NCBI GenBank assembly: GCA_030602885.1 | Contig: JAUVYV010000011.1 | Location: forward strand, 1 to 64,000 | Source of the DNA: Phycisphaerales bacterium | GTDB taxonomy: Bacteria; Planctomycetota; Phycisphaerae; Sedimentisphaerales; Anaerobacaceae | DNA: 64,000 nucleotides | Direction: 5' to 3' | Part shown: positions 43,036 through 51,578 of the stretch, piece after piece | How the letters are laid out: each line of letters starts with the position of its first letter | How positions within the stretch are numbered: position 1 is the stretch's first letter | The notes under the pieces: generated by a model | Databases searched by the model: none | The model's input: only the letters and a program-made list of their open reading frames with translations | Told to the model about the DNA's origin: nothing | Program-made: the position numbers and the translations under genes

Positions 43036-44724
43036 ATGCTTACAATGGAGTATTCTATGCCTGATTTACTGTTAGCCGCGGTAACCTACGGCGGTTACAT
43101 ATCACTCGCCAAGTTCGCACTGTTCCTGCTGCTGTTCTTTCTCGCACTGCCGCTGGTCACATGGACCCACGAGGACGCCCAGGCTGTCGGAACAAGGAAA
43201 GTCTTTTGGACTACCATCGTCTTCGCCGGCTGGGCCCTCGGCACAATCCTCTGGCTGCTCATCGGAAACTTCTACATCGGCCTGCTCGTCTATCTCATAG
43301 CCGCCGGTGTCACCTCCGTAAGCTATGCTATGCACCGCAACTCACTTGTGCCGGAATTTCAGCGAGTCCTTACGCCGGACCACATCAAAGGCCTTTTCAC
43401 CGGCGAAGCAAAAAAGCTCAACGCAACAGGGCAGAACTTTATCTTCATAACCGCCAACAACAATGAGGTACCCGTCCCCAACGCCAAAACCCCCGAATTC
43501 TTCGGATATAAAGCTGCATACGACCTCTTCTGCGATGCTATCTGGCGCCGCGCATACGACATCACCTTTTCACCTGCCCACGAAAGCTATAACGTCTTCT
43601 ACTACGTTGACGGCGCCGCACTCAAGCAGCCGAGCATCCCGCGAGACCGCACAGACTACTTTATCAGATTCATAAAGCACCTCGCAGACCTTGACCCGGA
43701 CGAAAAGAGAAAACCTCAAAAAGGCAAGTTCGCTATCTTCTCTGACAAACAACGTTACACCTGGGAAGTTGCCACCGCCGGCTCCACCGCCGGAGAACAG
43801 GCACGAATCAAGCAGCTCGTCCAGCAGAGCATTACGAAGCTCGACCAGCTCGGCCTCACAGAAGACCAGCTCAATCAGCTCAACCGACTGCGAAATGCAA
43901 AACAGGGACTCTTCATCATCGCAGGACCAAAGAACAGCGGCGCCACTACAACCTTCTATTCCCTCCTGCAAAATCATGACGCCTTTCTAAACAGCATTAC
44001 GACCGTCGAAAAGCAGACCTCCGCCGACCTGCCCAACATCACCCAGAATGTCTTCTCACTCAGCGACAGCGGCGTCACTACATTCGCCAAAAAGCTCCAG
44101 TCTGTCGTCAGAATGGACCCCGACATCGTCGGCGTTGGTGACTGCAATGACGCTGAAACCGCACAAATTGCCGCCGCTGCCGCCGAAGACGGAAAATTGA
44201 TCTACCTAACCCTCGAAGCTGATAATGTCATCAAGGCACTTAAGCGATGGATAAAGCTCATCGGGGACAGAAATAAGGCCGTCAGACCCCTCATTGGCAT
44301 CTGCAGCCAGCGAATACTAAGAATACTCTGCCGGAACTGCCGACAGGCATACGAACCCAACAAAGAGCTGCTCCACAAGTTCAACGTACCGCCCGAAAAG
44401 GCAAAGGTCCTGTACCGCACCGGAAAGGTCGTCTACGACAAAAGAGGAAGACCCTCACCATGCGACCTCTGCCAGGAAACCGGCTTTGTCGGAAGAATGG
44501 GCATCTTCGAGATCATTCTCATCGACGAAAAACTCAGAAACGCTATCGTGCGGTCAAAGTCCCTCGCCGACATTGCAGCACACTTCCGCAAGGCAAAAAT
44601 GTTTTATCTGCAGGAGCAGGCGCTCAAAAGGGTTATCGCCGGAACAACGTCGGTTAATGAAATGGTAAGGGTCCTTTCAACCGCAAAGGACCACAAGTCG
44701 GCAAAGCCGACACCGCAAACGTGA
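43036..44724 (+). CDS. Membrane-anchored, degenerate GspE/PilB-like protein
   Basis: 562 residues. The first 110 hold about three membrane segments (about 12-36, 55-75, 78-96), unusual for this ATPase family. Residues about 110-560 follow the GspE/PilB plan, but every nucleotide motif is altered: Walker A reads GPKNSGATTT (Lys to Ala), the Asp box TVEKQTSA, Walker B VGDCND and the His box LTLEADN. The tetracysteine zinc motif survives (CRNCRQ ... CDLCQETG). The protein is therefore probably not an ATPase and may be a membrane scaffold or regulator for the PilT just upstream. The frame is intact, so it is not simply decaying. Confidence 0.75.
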   Translation: MLTMEYSMPDLLLAAVTYGGYISLAKFALFLLLFFLALPLVTWTHEDAQAVGTRKVFWTTIVFAGWALGTILWLLIGNFYIGLLVYLIAAGVTSVSYAMHRNSLVPEFQRVLTPDHIKGLFTGEAKKLNATGQNFIFITANNNEVPVPNAKTPEFFGYKAAYDLFCDAIWRRAYDITFSPAHESYNVFYYVDGAALKQPSIPRDRTDYFIRFIKHLADLDPDEKRKPQKGKFAIFSDKQRYTWEVATAGSTAGEQARIKQLVQQSITKLDQLGLTEDQLNQLNRLRNAKQGLFIIAGPKNSGATTTFYSLLQNHDAFLNSITTVEKQTSADLPNITQNVFSLSDSGVTTFAKKLQSVVRMDPDIVGVGDCNDAETAQIAAAAAEDGKLIYLTLEADNVIKALKRWIKLIGDRNKAVRPLIGICSQRILRILCRNCRQAYEPNKELLHKFNVPPEKAKVLYRTGKVVYDKRGRPSPCDLCQETGFVGRMGIFEIILIDEKLRNAIVRSKSLADIAAHFRKAKMFYLQEQALKRVIAGTTSVNEMVRVLSTAKDHKSAKPTPQT

Positions 44725-44793
44725 CCGGCTGGAGCTTGATAATATGTGTATATGTGCAATGCCGCACTCTGACAGGATAAAAGAGAGATTCTA

Positions 44794-46533
44794 ATGGCCG
44801 CTTTACTTGTACTTGTTATCGTCGCGGGCTGTGCCGCCTTTCAATACTTCAAAGGCACCTTCCTTAGGGCATTTGTCATGCTCATCACCGCTGTCGCTGC
44901 GAACATCGTTGCATTCTCATACTTCGAGCCGCTCGCCAATGTCCTCATCAATCGCGAAAACATCCCGCTCTGGGCACAGTCGTTCGCCTTCCTGCTTCTC
45001 TTTGTCGCGACATTCGCCGTCCTGCTAATCCCCGCCGTCTTACTCACGCGCAAAGCCGTTGACCTCGGAACCGTACCGGAGCAAGCCGGAAGAATCGTCC
45101 TCGGTCTCGTCATAGGCCTTGTCGTCTCAGGCACTTTCCTTACCGCACTCGCACTCGCTCCCCTCTCCAATACTGTCCCTTACCGGCGCTTTGATACCCG
45201 CCTGCAGAATATCGACAGCCCCAAAAAGTCCTTGCTCAATACCGACGGCCTCACTACAGGACTGTTCGGCATCATCAGCAGGGGGACCCTCAGCGGGAAA
45301 AAAAGTTTTGCCGCCCTGCACCCCGACTTCCTCAACCAGGTATTCCTCAATCGCCACCCTGACCCTGACAAAGTCCCTCTCATCACTACCCCCGACGCAC
45401 TCCAGGTTCCCGCTAAAGCCGCCGTTTGGCCCGCACCCGATGGACTCACCGACCAGTCGGCCAGGCCTGTCTCCTCCATAGCGGGCCACACCCTCATGTT
45501 CGTGCGCGTCGGATTCCCCACAAGAGCACTAAAGCACGCCTCTCCTTTCACTATCTCACAGCTCAGGGCAGTCTGCAAACCCGCCGACGATAAACGCCCA
45601 CTCGCCGGCAAAGGCCTCGCCCTTCACCCAGCCGGGTATCTTAGAACCATTAACTCCATACAGACCGCTCAGCCCGATGACACCATCAAGCTCACAAGGG
45701 CCGACATCAAAACAAGCCCCCGCTGGATTGACTTCGCCTTCCAGGTCCCCGATAACTTCGAACCCGTACTCCTAGAATTCAAGGCAAACGCAATCGTACA
45801 ACTGCCCCCTGCCGTTGCCGCCGACCAGACGCCTCAGCCGCAGCCCTTTATCGCAGCCGCAAGCTGCACATCATACCTTGCAAAGCTCCCAGCCGCAAAG
45901 TCCGCCAAACTCTACGGCCTTGAGCTCGCCGCAGGTGACAAGTTCCTCGCAGACCTCGACCTGCCCGTCGCAGACCAAAACGATTTCCAGAACGTCCAGA
46001 CCTCTCGCAGCACCATGCCCGCTCAGTTCGACAATGGAAAAATCACATGCACAAAGGCCGAGCTGAAAATCCCCAAACCCGCCGAACAGAACGAACAGAA
46101 TGGCGACGACGCCAGAGAAAATCAAAACCTCCCCGAAATGCTAAAGCCTGCCGACAAATATACCCTGCTCTCCCTCAAATGCAACAACCCCGACACCGGC
46201 TCTGCAATCACCGGCACTAAGCTGCCTGTCCTTGAAGACATAAGCGGTATTCTCCACTGGCCCGTCGGCATCATCGCATCCGCCCAGGCAGACGACGCAA
46301 CCATATACCAGCTCGACTTCTGCTCACTCACCGACGCTGCAATCCAAATAGACGACTCCGGCGCCGTCGCCGCCCCCTTTGTTGACTCTGTCTGGCTCAC
46401 CGCACAGGCACAGACAATCTCCCAGTTCTATCTAATTTACATGGTAAAGCCGGATACTACTATAGTCTCCGTCCGTCCCCCTGCACAATCCGCCATCACA
46501 TTCGAAAACACTGCAGGATTTCTGGTTAACTAA
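44794..46533 (+). CDS. CvpA-like membrane protein with a long C-terminal domain
   Basis: 579 residues. The N-terminal 130 or so contain four hydrophobic helices (about 2-20, 24-42, 60-85, 100-125), arranged as in CvpA (colicin V production) proteins, including the AGRIVLGLVIGLVVSG segment. The remaining 450 residues are soluble, Pro/Ala/Asp-rich and without a known domain. CvpA proteins are normally about 160-180 residues, so the tail is a lineage-specific addition. It is third in line with the PilT and degenerate PilB-like genes. A MITE begins at the base after its stop codon. Confidence 0.65.
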   Translation: MAALLVLVIVAGCAAFQYFKGTFLRAFVMLITAVAANIVAFSYFEPLANVLINRENIPLWAQSFAFLLLFVATFAVLLIPAVLLTRKAVDLGTVPEQAGRIVLGLVIGLVVSGTFLTALALAPLSNTVPYRRFDTRLQNIDSPKKSLLNTDGLTTGLFGIISRGTLSGKKSFAALHPDFLNQVFLNRHPDPDKVPLITTPDALQVPAKAAVWPAPDGLTDQSARPVSSIAGHTLMFVRVGFPTRALKHASPFTISQLRAVCKPADDKRPLAGKGLALHPAGYLRTINSIQTAQPDDTIKLTRADIKTSPRWIDFAFQVPDNFEPVLLEFKANAIVQLPPAVAADQTPQPQPFIAAASCTSYLAKLPAAKSAKLYGLELAAGDKFLADLDLPVADQNDFQNVQTSRSTMPAQFDNGKITCTKAELKIPKPAEQNEQNGDDARENQNLPEMLKPADKYTLLSLKCNNPDTGSAITGTKLPVLEDISGILHWPVGIIASAQADDATIYQLDFCSLTDAAIQIDDSGAVAAPFVDSVWLTAQAQTISQFYLIYMVKPDTTIVSVRPPAQSAITFENTAGFLVN

Positions 46534-46666
46534 TACCAAGTCAAGTTAATTATTGCGCCCCATTGTCATTCCCGCGAAAGCGGGAATCCAGTTTGCCGTA
46601 ACATGCAGTGAGAATAATACCATGAACCGCCATTACACTAAGCGCACTTACTAAGTTGACTTGGTA
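46534..46666 (+). repeat. MITE-like element with TACCAAGTCAA termini, copy 1
   Basis: 133 bp bounded by perfect 11-bp inverted termini (TACCAAGTCAA / TTGACTTGGTA) with TA on the flank, and an inner palindrome ATTCCCGCGAAAGCGGGAAT. Almost identical to 60268-60399 in the same orientation. TA flanks suggest mobilisation by a Tc1/mariner or IS630-type transposase. Confidence 0.85.
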
Positions 46667-46677
46667 TAAGCTTCTCC

Positions 46678-46952
46678 CGTATCACGTATCACGTATCACG
46701 TATCACGTATCACGTATCACGTATCACGTATCACGTATCACGTATCACGTATCACGTATCACGTATCACGTATCACGTATCTGTTGGTTGTTGGCTGTTT
46801 GATGTTCGATGTTTGATGTTTGATGTTCGATGTTTGATGTTTGATGTTCGATGTTTGATGTTTGATGTTTGATGTTTGATGTTTGATGTTTGATGTTTGT
46901 TGTTTGTTGTTTGTTGTTTGTTGTTTGTTGTTTGTTGTTTGTTGTTTGTTGG
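46678..46952. repeat. Three consecutive 7-bp tandem arrays
   Basis: Block 1 (46678-46780) is about fifteen copies of CGTATCA. Block 2 (46798-46896) is TTTGATG with regular TTCGATG variants. Block 3 (46897-46952) is TTTGTTG. All share a 7-bp period although their sequences differ. The long frames across them, for example Ser-Asn-Ile-Lys-His-Gln repeats, are artefacts of the period. Confidence 0.9.
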
Positions 46953-47012
46953 TTGTTGGTTGATTTTTGCTGTTCTGCCCCCCAATCTGCCTTGCGCATT
47001 TCCCCGCCGACC

Positions 47013-47162
47013 TCACGCACACAGAAGTATCTCTTCCAGGTCCAGCTCCATCAGGTGCTCGAGGTACTCTTTCAGCTCTTCCTCGCTAAATGCGGCCAGA
47101 AATTCCGCCTTGGCAGTCTTGTTTATCTCGCAAATGCAGTCGATCAGTTCCCTCTTGCTCAT
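47013..47162 (-). CDS. Small 49-residue acidic protein
   Basis: An ATG preceded by AGGAATCGGAAAG opens 49 codons: MSKRELIDCICEINKTAKAE, then FLAAFSEEELKEYLEHL. The composition is helical and amphipathic with a clear coding look, and similar short proteins (start, then EIN, then a sEEEL..YL.HL motif) occur in environmental genomes, from memory. No function is known. It lies alone between the heptamer array and a RAYT gene. Confidence 0.55.
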   Translation of the reverse strand: MSKRELIDCICEINKTAKAEFLAAFSEEELKEYLEHLMELDLEEILLCA

Positions 47163-47482
47163 ACTTTCCGATTCCTAAAATTCTACTTCAAATCACCCGT
47201 TAGCTTCTCCCACTATCGACTCCGCCTGCACATTTTCTTTAGCCCAGCCGGCAACACCTGCCCCCTGCGACCTATAACAAAACACGCAATATGGCCCACT
47301 TACACCTCGCACAACCACTACATATAGTCACACCGGCATCTGTCCCCTTCTCTCTTCACACAATGTCCAATAATACCTTGCCCCTCGGCCCACGCGCGAA
47401 CCCAAAAAAATCTCAAATAAGAGAAAAGGGGTCAGGAGCTTTTCTTCTTGACTCTTTTATCTAATCTGCTAAATTTCAATCC

Positions 47483-48238
47483 ATGCCAAGAAGATTGCGA
47501 GTAAATGAGGGCGGCTATGTTTACCATGTTCTAAACCGCGCCAATGCCGGCATGCAGATATTCGGCAATGATGCTGACTATACCGCTTTCGAAAAAGTGT
47601 TGGCCCAGGCGTGTGAGCGCACGAAGATGCGTCTTCTCTCGTATTGCATTATGCCAAATCACTGGCATCTGCTCCTCTGGCCCCGAAATGATGGCGATTT
47701 ATCAAACTTCATGGCCTGGATGACTATGACTCACACTCAACGCTGGCATGCCCACCACCGCACAAGCGGCTCGGGTCACCTATACCAAGGCCGCTTCAAA
47801 TCGTTTCTTGTTCAAAACGACTCTCATTTTCTCACGGTGTGCAGATATGTCGAGCGCAATGCTCTACGGGCGCATCTGGTTCAACGAGCTGAAGTATGGC
47901 GGTGGTGCAGCCTTTGGCTCATGAATAAAAAGCAAAAGGACACCGACACTCCCATACAATTGTCAAAATGGCCGATCGAGCGCCCTGATAACTGGGTCAA
48001 ACTTGTCAACGAACCACAAACAGACGACCAATTGCAGACGCTGCGTCTTTGTGTCAATCGTGATAGGCCATTTGGCAGTCGCGCATGGTTCGTAAGGACG
48101 ATAAAAAAACTGGACCTTCAGTCAACCATAAGGCCACCTGGTAGGCCACGAAAAAAGGGGAAAAAGGGGTCAAAGGGTAAAAAGAAAAAGGGGTCAGGAG
48201 CTTTTTATGCAGCCCGCGTTACAAATGTCCTTCCATAG
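47483..48238 (+). CDS. REP-associated tyrosine transposase (RAYT, IS200/IS605-related)
   Basis: 251 residues. The HUH motif reads HWHLLLW near residues 59-65, and the catalytic tyrosine lies in CRYVERNAL near 122; RGHLYQGRFKS-type residues lie just before. RAYTs are single-strand DNA endonucleases that spread REP sequences. The core AAAAGGGGTCAGGAGC stands both at about 47424-47440 upstream and at 48186-48204. The second copy is inside the gene and encodes the C-terminal KKKKGSGAF. Related copies are at 16955-17046. There is no clear ribosome binding site at the ATG. Confidence 0.88.
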   Translation: MPRRLRVNEGGYVYHVLNRANAGMQIFGNDADYTAFEKVLAQACERTKMRLLSYCIMPNHWHLLLWPRNDGDLSNFMAWMTMTHTQRWHAHHRTSGSGHLYQGRFKSFLVQNDSHFLTVCRYVERNALRAHLVQRAEVWRWCSLWLMNKKQKDTDTPIQLSKWPIERPDNWVKLVNEPQTDDQLQTLRLCVNRDRPFGSRAWFVRTIKKLDLQSTIRPPGRPRKKGKKGSKGKKKKGSGAFYAARVTNVLP

Positions 48239-48421
48239 CTAACCAGGTCCATCCCACTTTGTGCCTAATCTCGGCACCTGTTCTTCCCTACCGCGCCATG
48301 CCAAAGCACAAACCGCGTAATTTTCAAAAATACCTTGCCCTAACAGGCGCGATTGCTATATCTTAGTGGGTTTTCAGGTTCTTTAAGCAGGTCACGTAAG
48401 CTTTCATTTGGAGAATCGAAA

Positions 48422-50452
48422 GTGGCAAGTACCAACGATATCCGTAACATCGTCCTTCTGGGTCATGGAGGGGCAGGTAAAACATCTCTCGCCGAAGCCA
48501 TTCTGCATAAAACAGGCACAAGCAACCGGCTCGGCAGCGTTGACGACAAAACCAGCGTCTGCGACTACTTCGACGAAGAAAAAGAACACGGCCACTCCAT
48601 CCAGTCCGCACTCATCTACGTCGAATACGCCGGCAAAACAATCAACATAATCGACACCCCCGGCTACCCGGACTTCATCGGACCTGCCGTCACAGCCATA
48701 CCTGCCGTCGAAACCGCTTGTCTCGTCATCAGCGCCGCAGCCGGAATTGAAACCAACACCAGAAAGCTCTTCGAAGCTGCAACGCAAGCTGCAAAGCCGA
48801 AACTCATCGTCATAAACAAAATCGACGCCGACAATATCGACCTGCCCGAGCTAATAAAAAACATCCAGGAGTCTTTCGGCTCCGCCTGCCGATGCGCAAA
48901 TCTGCCTGCCGCTGATAAAAACTCTGTTATCGATTGCGTCGCCAATGACAACGGAGACTCTCCCGTTATGGATGTGGCCGCCGCACACACCGAGCTAATT
49001 GAAAGCGTTATCGAAGCCGACGACGCCCTCATGGAAAGCTATCTCGGCGGCGAAGAAATCTCCTCCGACAAAATCGCCTCCGTCTTCGTCAAGGCAATCG
49101 AGGCAGGTACCATCATCCCTATCGTCTTTACGAACGCCCGCCACGAAATCGGCATCACCGAGCTGCTCGACATCATCGTAAAATACACCCCGTCACCGGA
49201 ACAGGCCAAACCTGCAAACCTTAAAGCAGGCGAACAGACCACCCAGCTCAAACCAGACCCCAACGCCCCCCTTGCCGGACTCGTCTTCCGAGTCGCCTTC
49301 GACCCGAAATCCAATATGAAATACGCCACAATCCGCATCTTCTCAGGAAAGCTGACATCCGACACAAACCTGCTCAGAAACGACGAAAAAAAGGCGGTCA
49401 GACCCGGGCACGTCCTCAAAACACAAGGCCCCGACACTAAGGAAATCCCAGCCGGCATCGCCGGTGATATCGTCACTCTCGCAAAAGTCGACGAGCTCAG
49501 AACTTCCGACCTCATCCACGATGGTAAAGTGGCCGGTAAGTTCGATATGCCTCCCGTCCCTCTGCCGATGTTCTCTCTCGCACTCGAACCCGCCGCACGC
49601 GGCGACGAGCAGAAAATAGGCGCTGCCCTCGAACGGCTCTGCGAAGAAGACCCCTGCTTCAAAGTCAGTCACGACCAGCAGACAAAAGAGCTTGTCATCA
49701 ACGGCCTCGGCGACCTCCACCTCCGCGTTATGCTCGAAAAAATGGAAAACCGCTCTAAGCTCAAAGTCAACACCAAAGAGCCCAAAATCCCATACCGCGA
49801 GACCATCACCGCCAAGGCCGAGGGACACTACCGGCACAAAAAACAGACCGGAGGCGCAGGACAGTTCGGCGAAGTTTACCTCCGTGTCGAGCCCGCAGAG
49901 CGAAATGCAGACCCGCCTCTCCAGTTTAGCTGGGACATCTTCGGCGCCTCAATCCCGGGCCAGTACGAACCCGCCGTCCACAAAGGCATCAACGAGGTGA
50001 TGGAAACCGGCTTCGTTGCCGGATTCCCCATACAGGACGTCAAGGTCTCTATCTACGACGGAAAGCACCACCCCGTTGACTCAAAGGAAGTCGCCTTCCG
50101 TGCAGCAGGAAAAGGCGCCTTTTTCGACGCACTCGAAAAGGCAAAGCCCGTCCTGCTCGAGCCCATCGTCAATATGGAGGTCACCGTCCCTGCCCAAAAT
50201 ATGGGCGACATCACTGGCGACCTTGCCTCGAAAAGAGGCCGCGTCTCAGGACAGGACATGCTCCCCGGAAATCAGGTCTGCATAAAGGCACAGGTCCCAC
50301 TCTCCGAAGTCACTCAGTACAACTCACAGCTAAAATCCGTCACCGGAGGCCGAGGCAGCTACGCAATGTCACTCAGCCACTATGAAGTCGTCCCGCCAAA
50401 CATCCAGCAGCAGGTCATCGCACAGTACGCAAAGAAAAAACAACCCGAATAA
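48422..50452 (+). CDS. Elongation factor G-like translation GTPase (EF-G paralogue)
   Basis: About 676 residues with the five-domain EF-G layout. The P-loop is GHGGAGKTSL and switch II reads DTPGYPDF, where canonical EF-G has DTPGHVDF; the catalytic His is replaced by Tyr, as in the EF-G-like second subfamily. NKID gives guanine specificity, and domain IV carries the GGAGQFGEVYLRVEP region. The GTG start at 48422 has GGAG eight bases upstream and is preferred to a TTG at 48353. It is probably the accessory rather than the main elongation factor, as no rpsL, rpsG or tuf is nearby. Confidence 0.85.
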   Translation: MASTNDIRNIVLLGHGGAGKTSLAEAILHKTGTSNRLGSVDDKTSVCDYFDEEKEHGHSIQSALIYVEYAGKTINIIDTPGYPDFIGPAVTAIPAVETACLVISAAAGIETNTRKLFEAATQAAKPKLIVINKIDADNIDLPELIKNIQESFGSACRCANLPAADKNSVIDCVANDNGDSPVMDVAAAHTELIESVIEADDALMESYLGGEEISSDKIASVFVKAIEAGTIIPIVFTNARHEIGITELLDIIVKYTPSPEQAKPANLKAGEQTTQLKPDPNAPLAGLVFRVAFDPKSNMKYATIRIFSGKLTSDTNLLRNDEKKAVRPGHVLKTQGPDTKEIPAGIAGDIVTLAKVDELRTSDLIHDGKVAGKFDMPPVPLPMFSLALEPAARGDEQKIGAALERLCEEDPCFKVSHDQQTKELVINGLGDLHLRVMLEKMENRSKLKVNTKEPKIPYRETITAKAEGHYRHKKQTGGAGQFGEVYLRVEPAERNADPPLQFSWDIFGASIPGQYEPAVHKGINEVMETGFVAGFPIQDVKVSIYDGKHHPVDSKEVAFRAAGKGAFFDALEKAKPVLLEPIVNMEVTVPAQNMGDITGDLASKRGRVSGQDMLPGNQVCIKAQVPLSEVTQYNSQLKSVTGGRGSYAMSLSHYEVVPPNIQQQVIAQYAKKKQPE

Positions 50453-50497
50453 AAACCACAATACCCCAACTCTAAAAAGTAACTCACCGACCCAGAC

Positions 50498-51526
50498 TCA
50501 CAACCCGGTCGCTGCCTTAAGAATCTCGCGGTTCTTGTCTATCCACCGCGCCTTGCGCAATATCATCTGAAGAAAGCTAAGCCCCGTCAGATTTCCGAAG
50601 AAACCCGTCGCCGCAACAGGCAAGACCGCCTCGGCTATCATCGTCTCTATCATCAAATCCAGAAGCGAACGCGCCTTGTCCTTCTCAAGCTCTATTACCT
50701 CCCGATACCCGCTCATCACCTGCACCACCTTGGTCTGGTCCAGATAATCAGGCCAGTCCGCCGGATTCGGATGATAACCTACTATCGAAAACTGCAGGCA
50801 CGCGTTCGCCAGATCCGTAATCGCCGGTGCAATCTTCACAGAATCAAAATCCAGAACCGCCACCAGCTTGTCCTTGTCGAAAAGCATATTACCCGGATGC
50901 CAGTCCCCGTGCGCGACCTGCTCAGCCCATGAATCGAACCCCAGCTCGTTCACACGAACGCTCGACGCGTTATAAAGCGTCATCAGCTCCTCACCAACCG
51001 CCGCCAGCTTTTTGCCGGGGCCCGCCGAGCTCTCCGATGCCACCGTCTTCAACTGTCCACGAACTGTTGTCGAATCGTGAAAGCTCGCCTTCAGCGGCTC
51101 CCACTCGAACGTAAAATTCGTCAGATAATCATGGAACTTCGCTAATTGCCTGCCCGTATCAATCGTCTCCTCAGCGCTTCCGTCATACCGCGAACCGCCC
51201 ACATACTTGAAAACTTCGTAGATTTTCCCGCGAATCTGCAGAATCGTGCTGAACTCATCCCGCGTCGCCACCAGCGGCGCTACTGGAAAATATCTTTTCG
51301 CCAGATGCCTCTGCACCGCATGAGCAAACGCCATTCGATATACGTCGTCCTTGCCCTGGGGCCGACGCTTCAGCAAAAAACGACCCTCGTTCGTCGTCAC
51401 TACTATCTTCGGCGCACCCTTGCTGCCACCTACCAGACGCATCACCTTGCGTATCTTGCCGATATCGTAGTGACTCAGAACCTCTGAAAGCTCCCCCGAT
51501 GTGAATGTTGCACCACGTGTTGCCAT
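50498..51526 (-). CDS. Aminoglycoside phosphotransferase/homoserine kinase-fold protein
   Basis: 342 residues. The APH-type kinase motif VAHGDWHPGNMLFD near residue 210 carries the catalytic Asp, and LVAVLDFDSV supplies the metal-binding Asp. The N-lobe has FLLKRRP with the ATP-binding Lys. The small molecule phosphorylated is unknown; homoserine, choline or a sugar are family options. It is co-oriented with the Ser/Thr kinase upstream (51579-52802) with a 52-bp gap. Confidence 0.78.
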   Translation of the reverse strand: MATRGATFTSGELSEVLSHYDIGKIRKVMRLVGGSKGAPKIVVTTNEGRFLLKRRPQGKDDVYRMAFAHAVQRHLAKRYFPVAPLVATRDEFSTILQIRGKIYEVFKYVGGSRYDGSAEETIDTGRQLAKFHDYLTNFTFEWEPLKASFHDSTTVRGQLKTVASESSAGPGKKLAAVGEELMTLYNASSVRVNELGFDSWAEQVAHGDWHPGNMLFDKDKLVAVLDFDSVKIAPAITDLANACLQFSIVGYHPNPADWPDYLDQTKVVQVMSGYREVIELEKDKARSLLDLMIETMIAEAVLPVAATGFFGNLTGLSFLQMILRKARWIDKNREILKAATGL

Positions 51527-51578
51527 TTACTCACTTTTCGCTTTTCCAAAGCAACTGCACCTCACTCCGTCAGTCCTG

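Noticed and set aside
46678-46952. Possible CRISPR array
   Set aside because: The repeats are 7-bp head-to-tail units without spacers, and no cas genes are present.
46759-47022. Three long minus-strand frames of about 70-87 codons over the heptamer arrays
   Set aside because: They are open only because a 7-bp period without stops repeats in all frames; the peptide is a simple Ser-Asn-Ile-Lys-His-Gln repeat.
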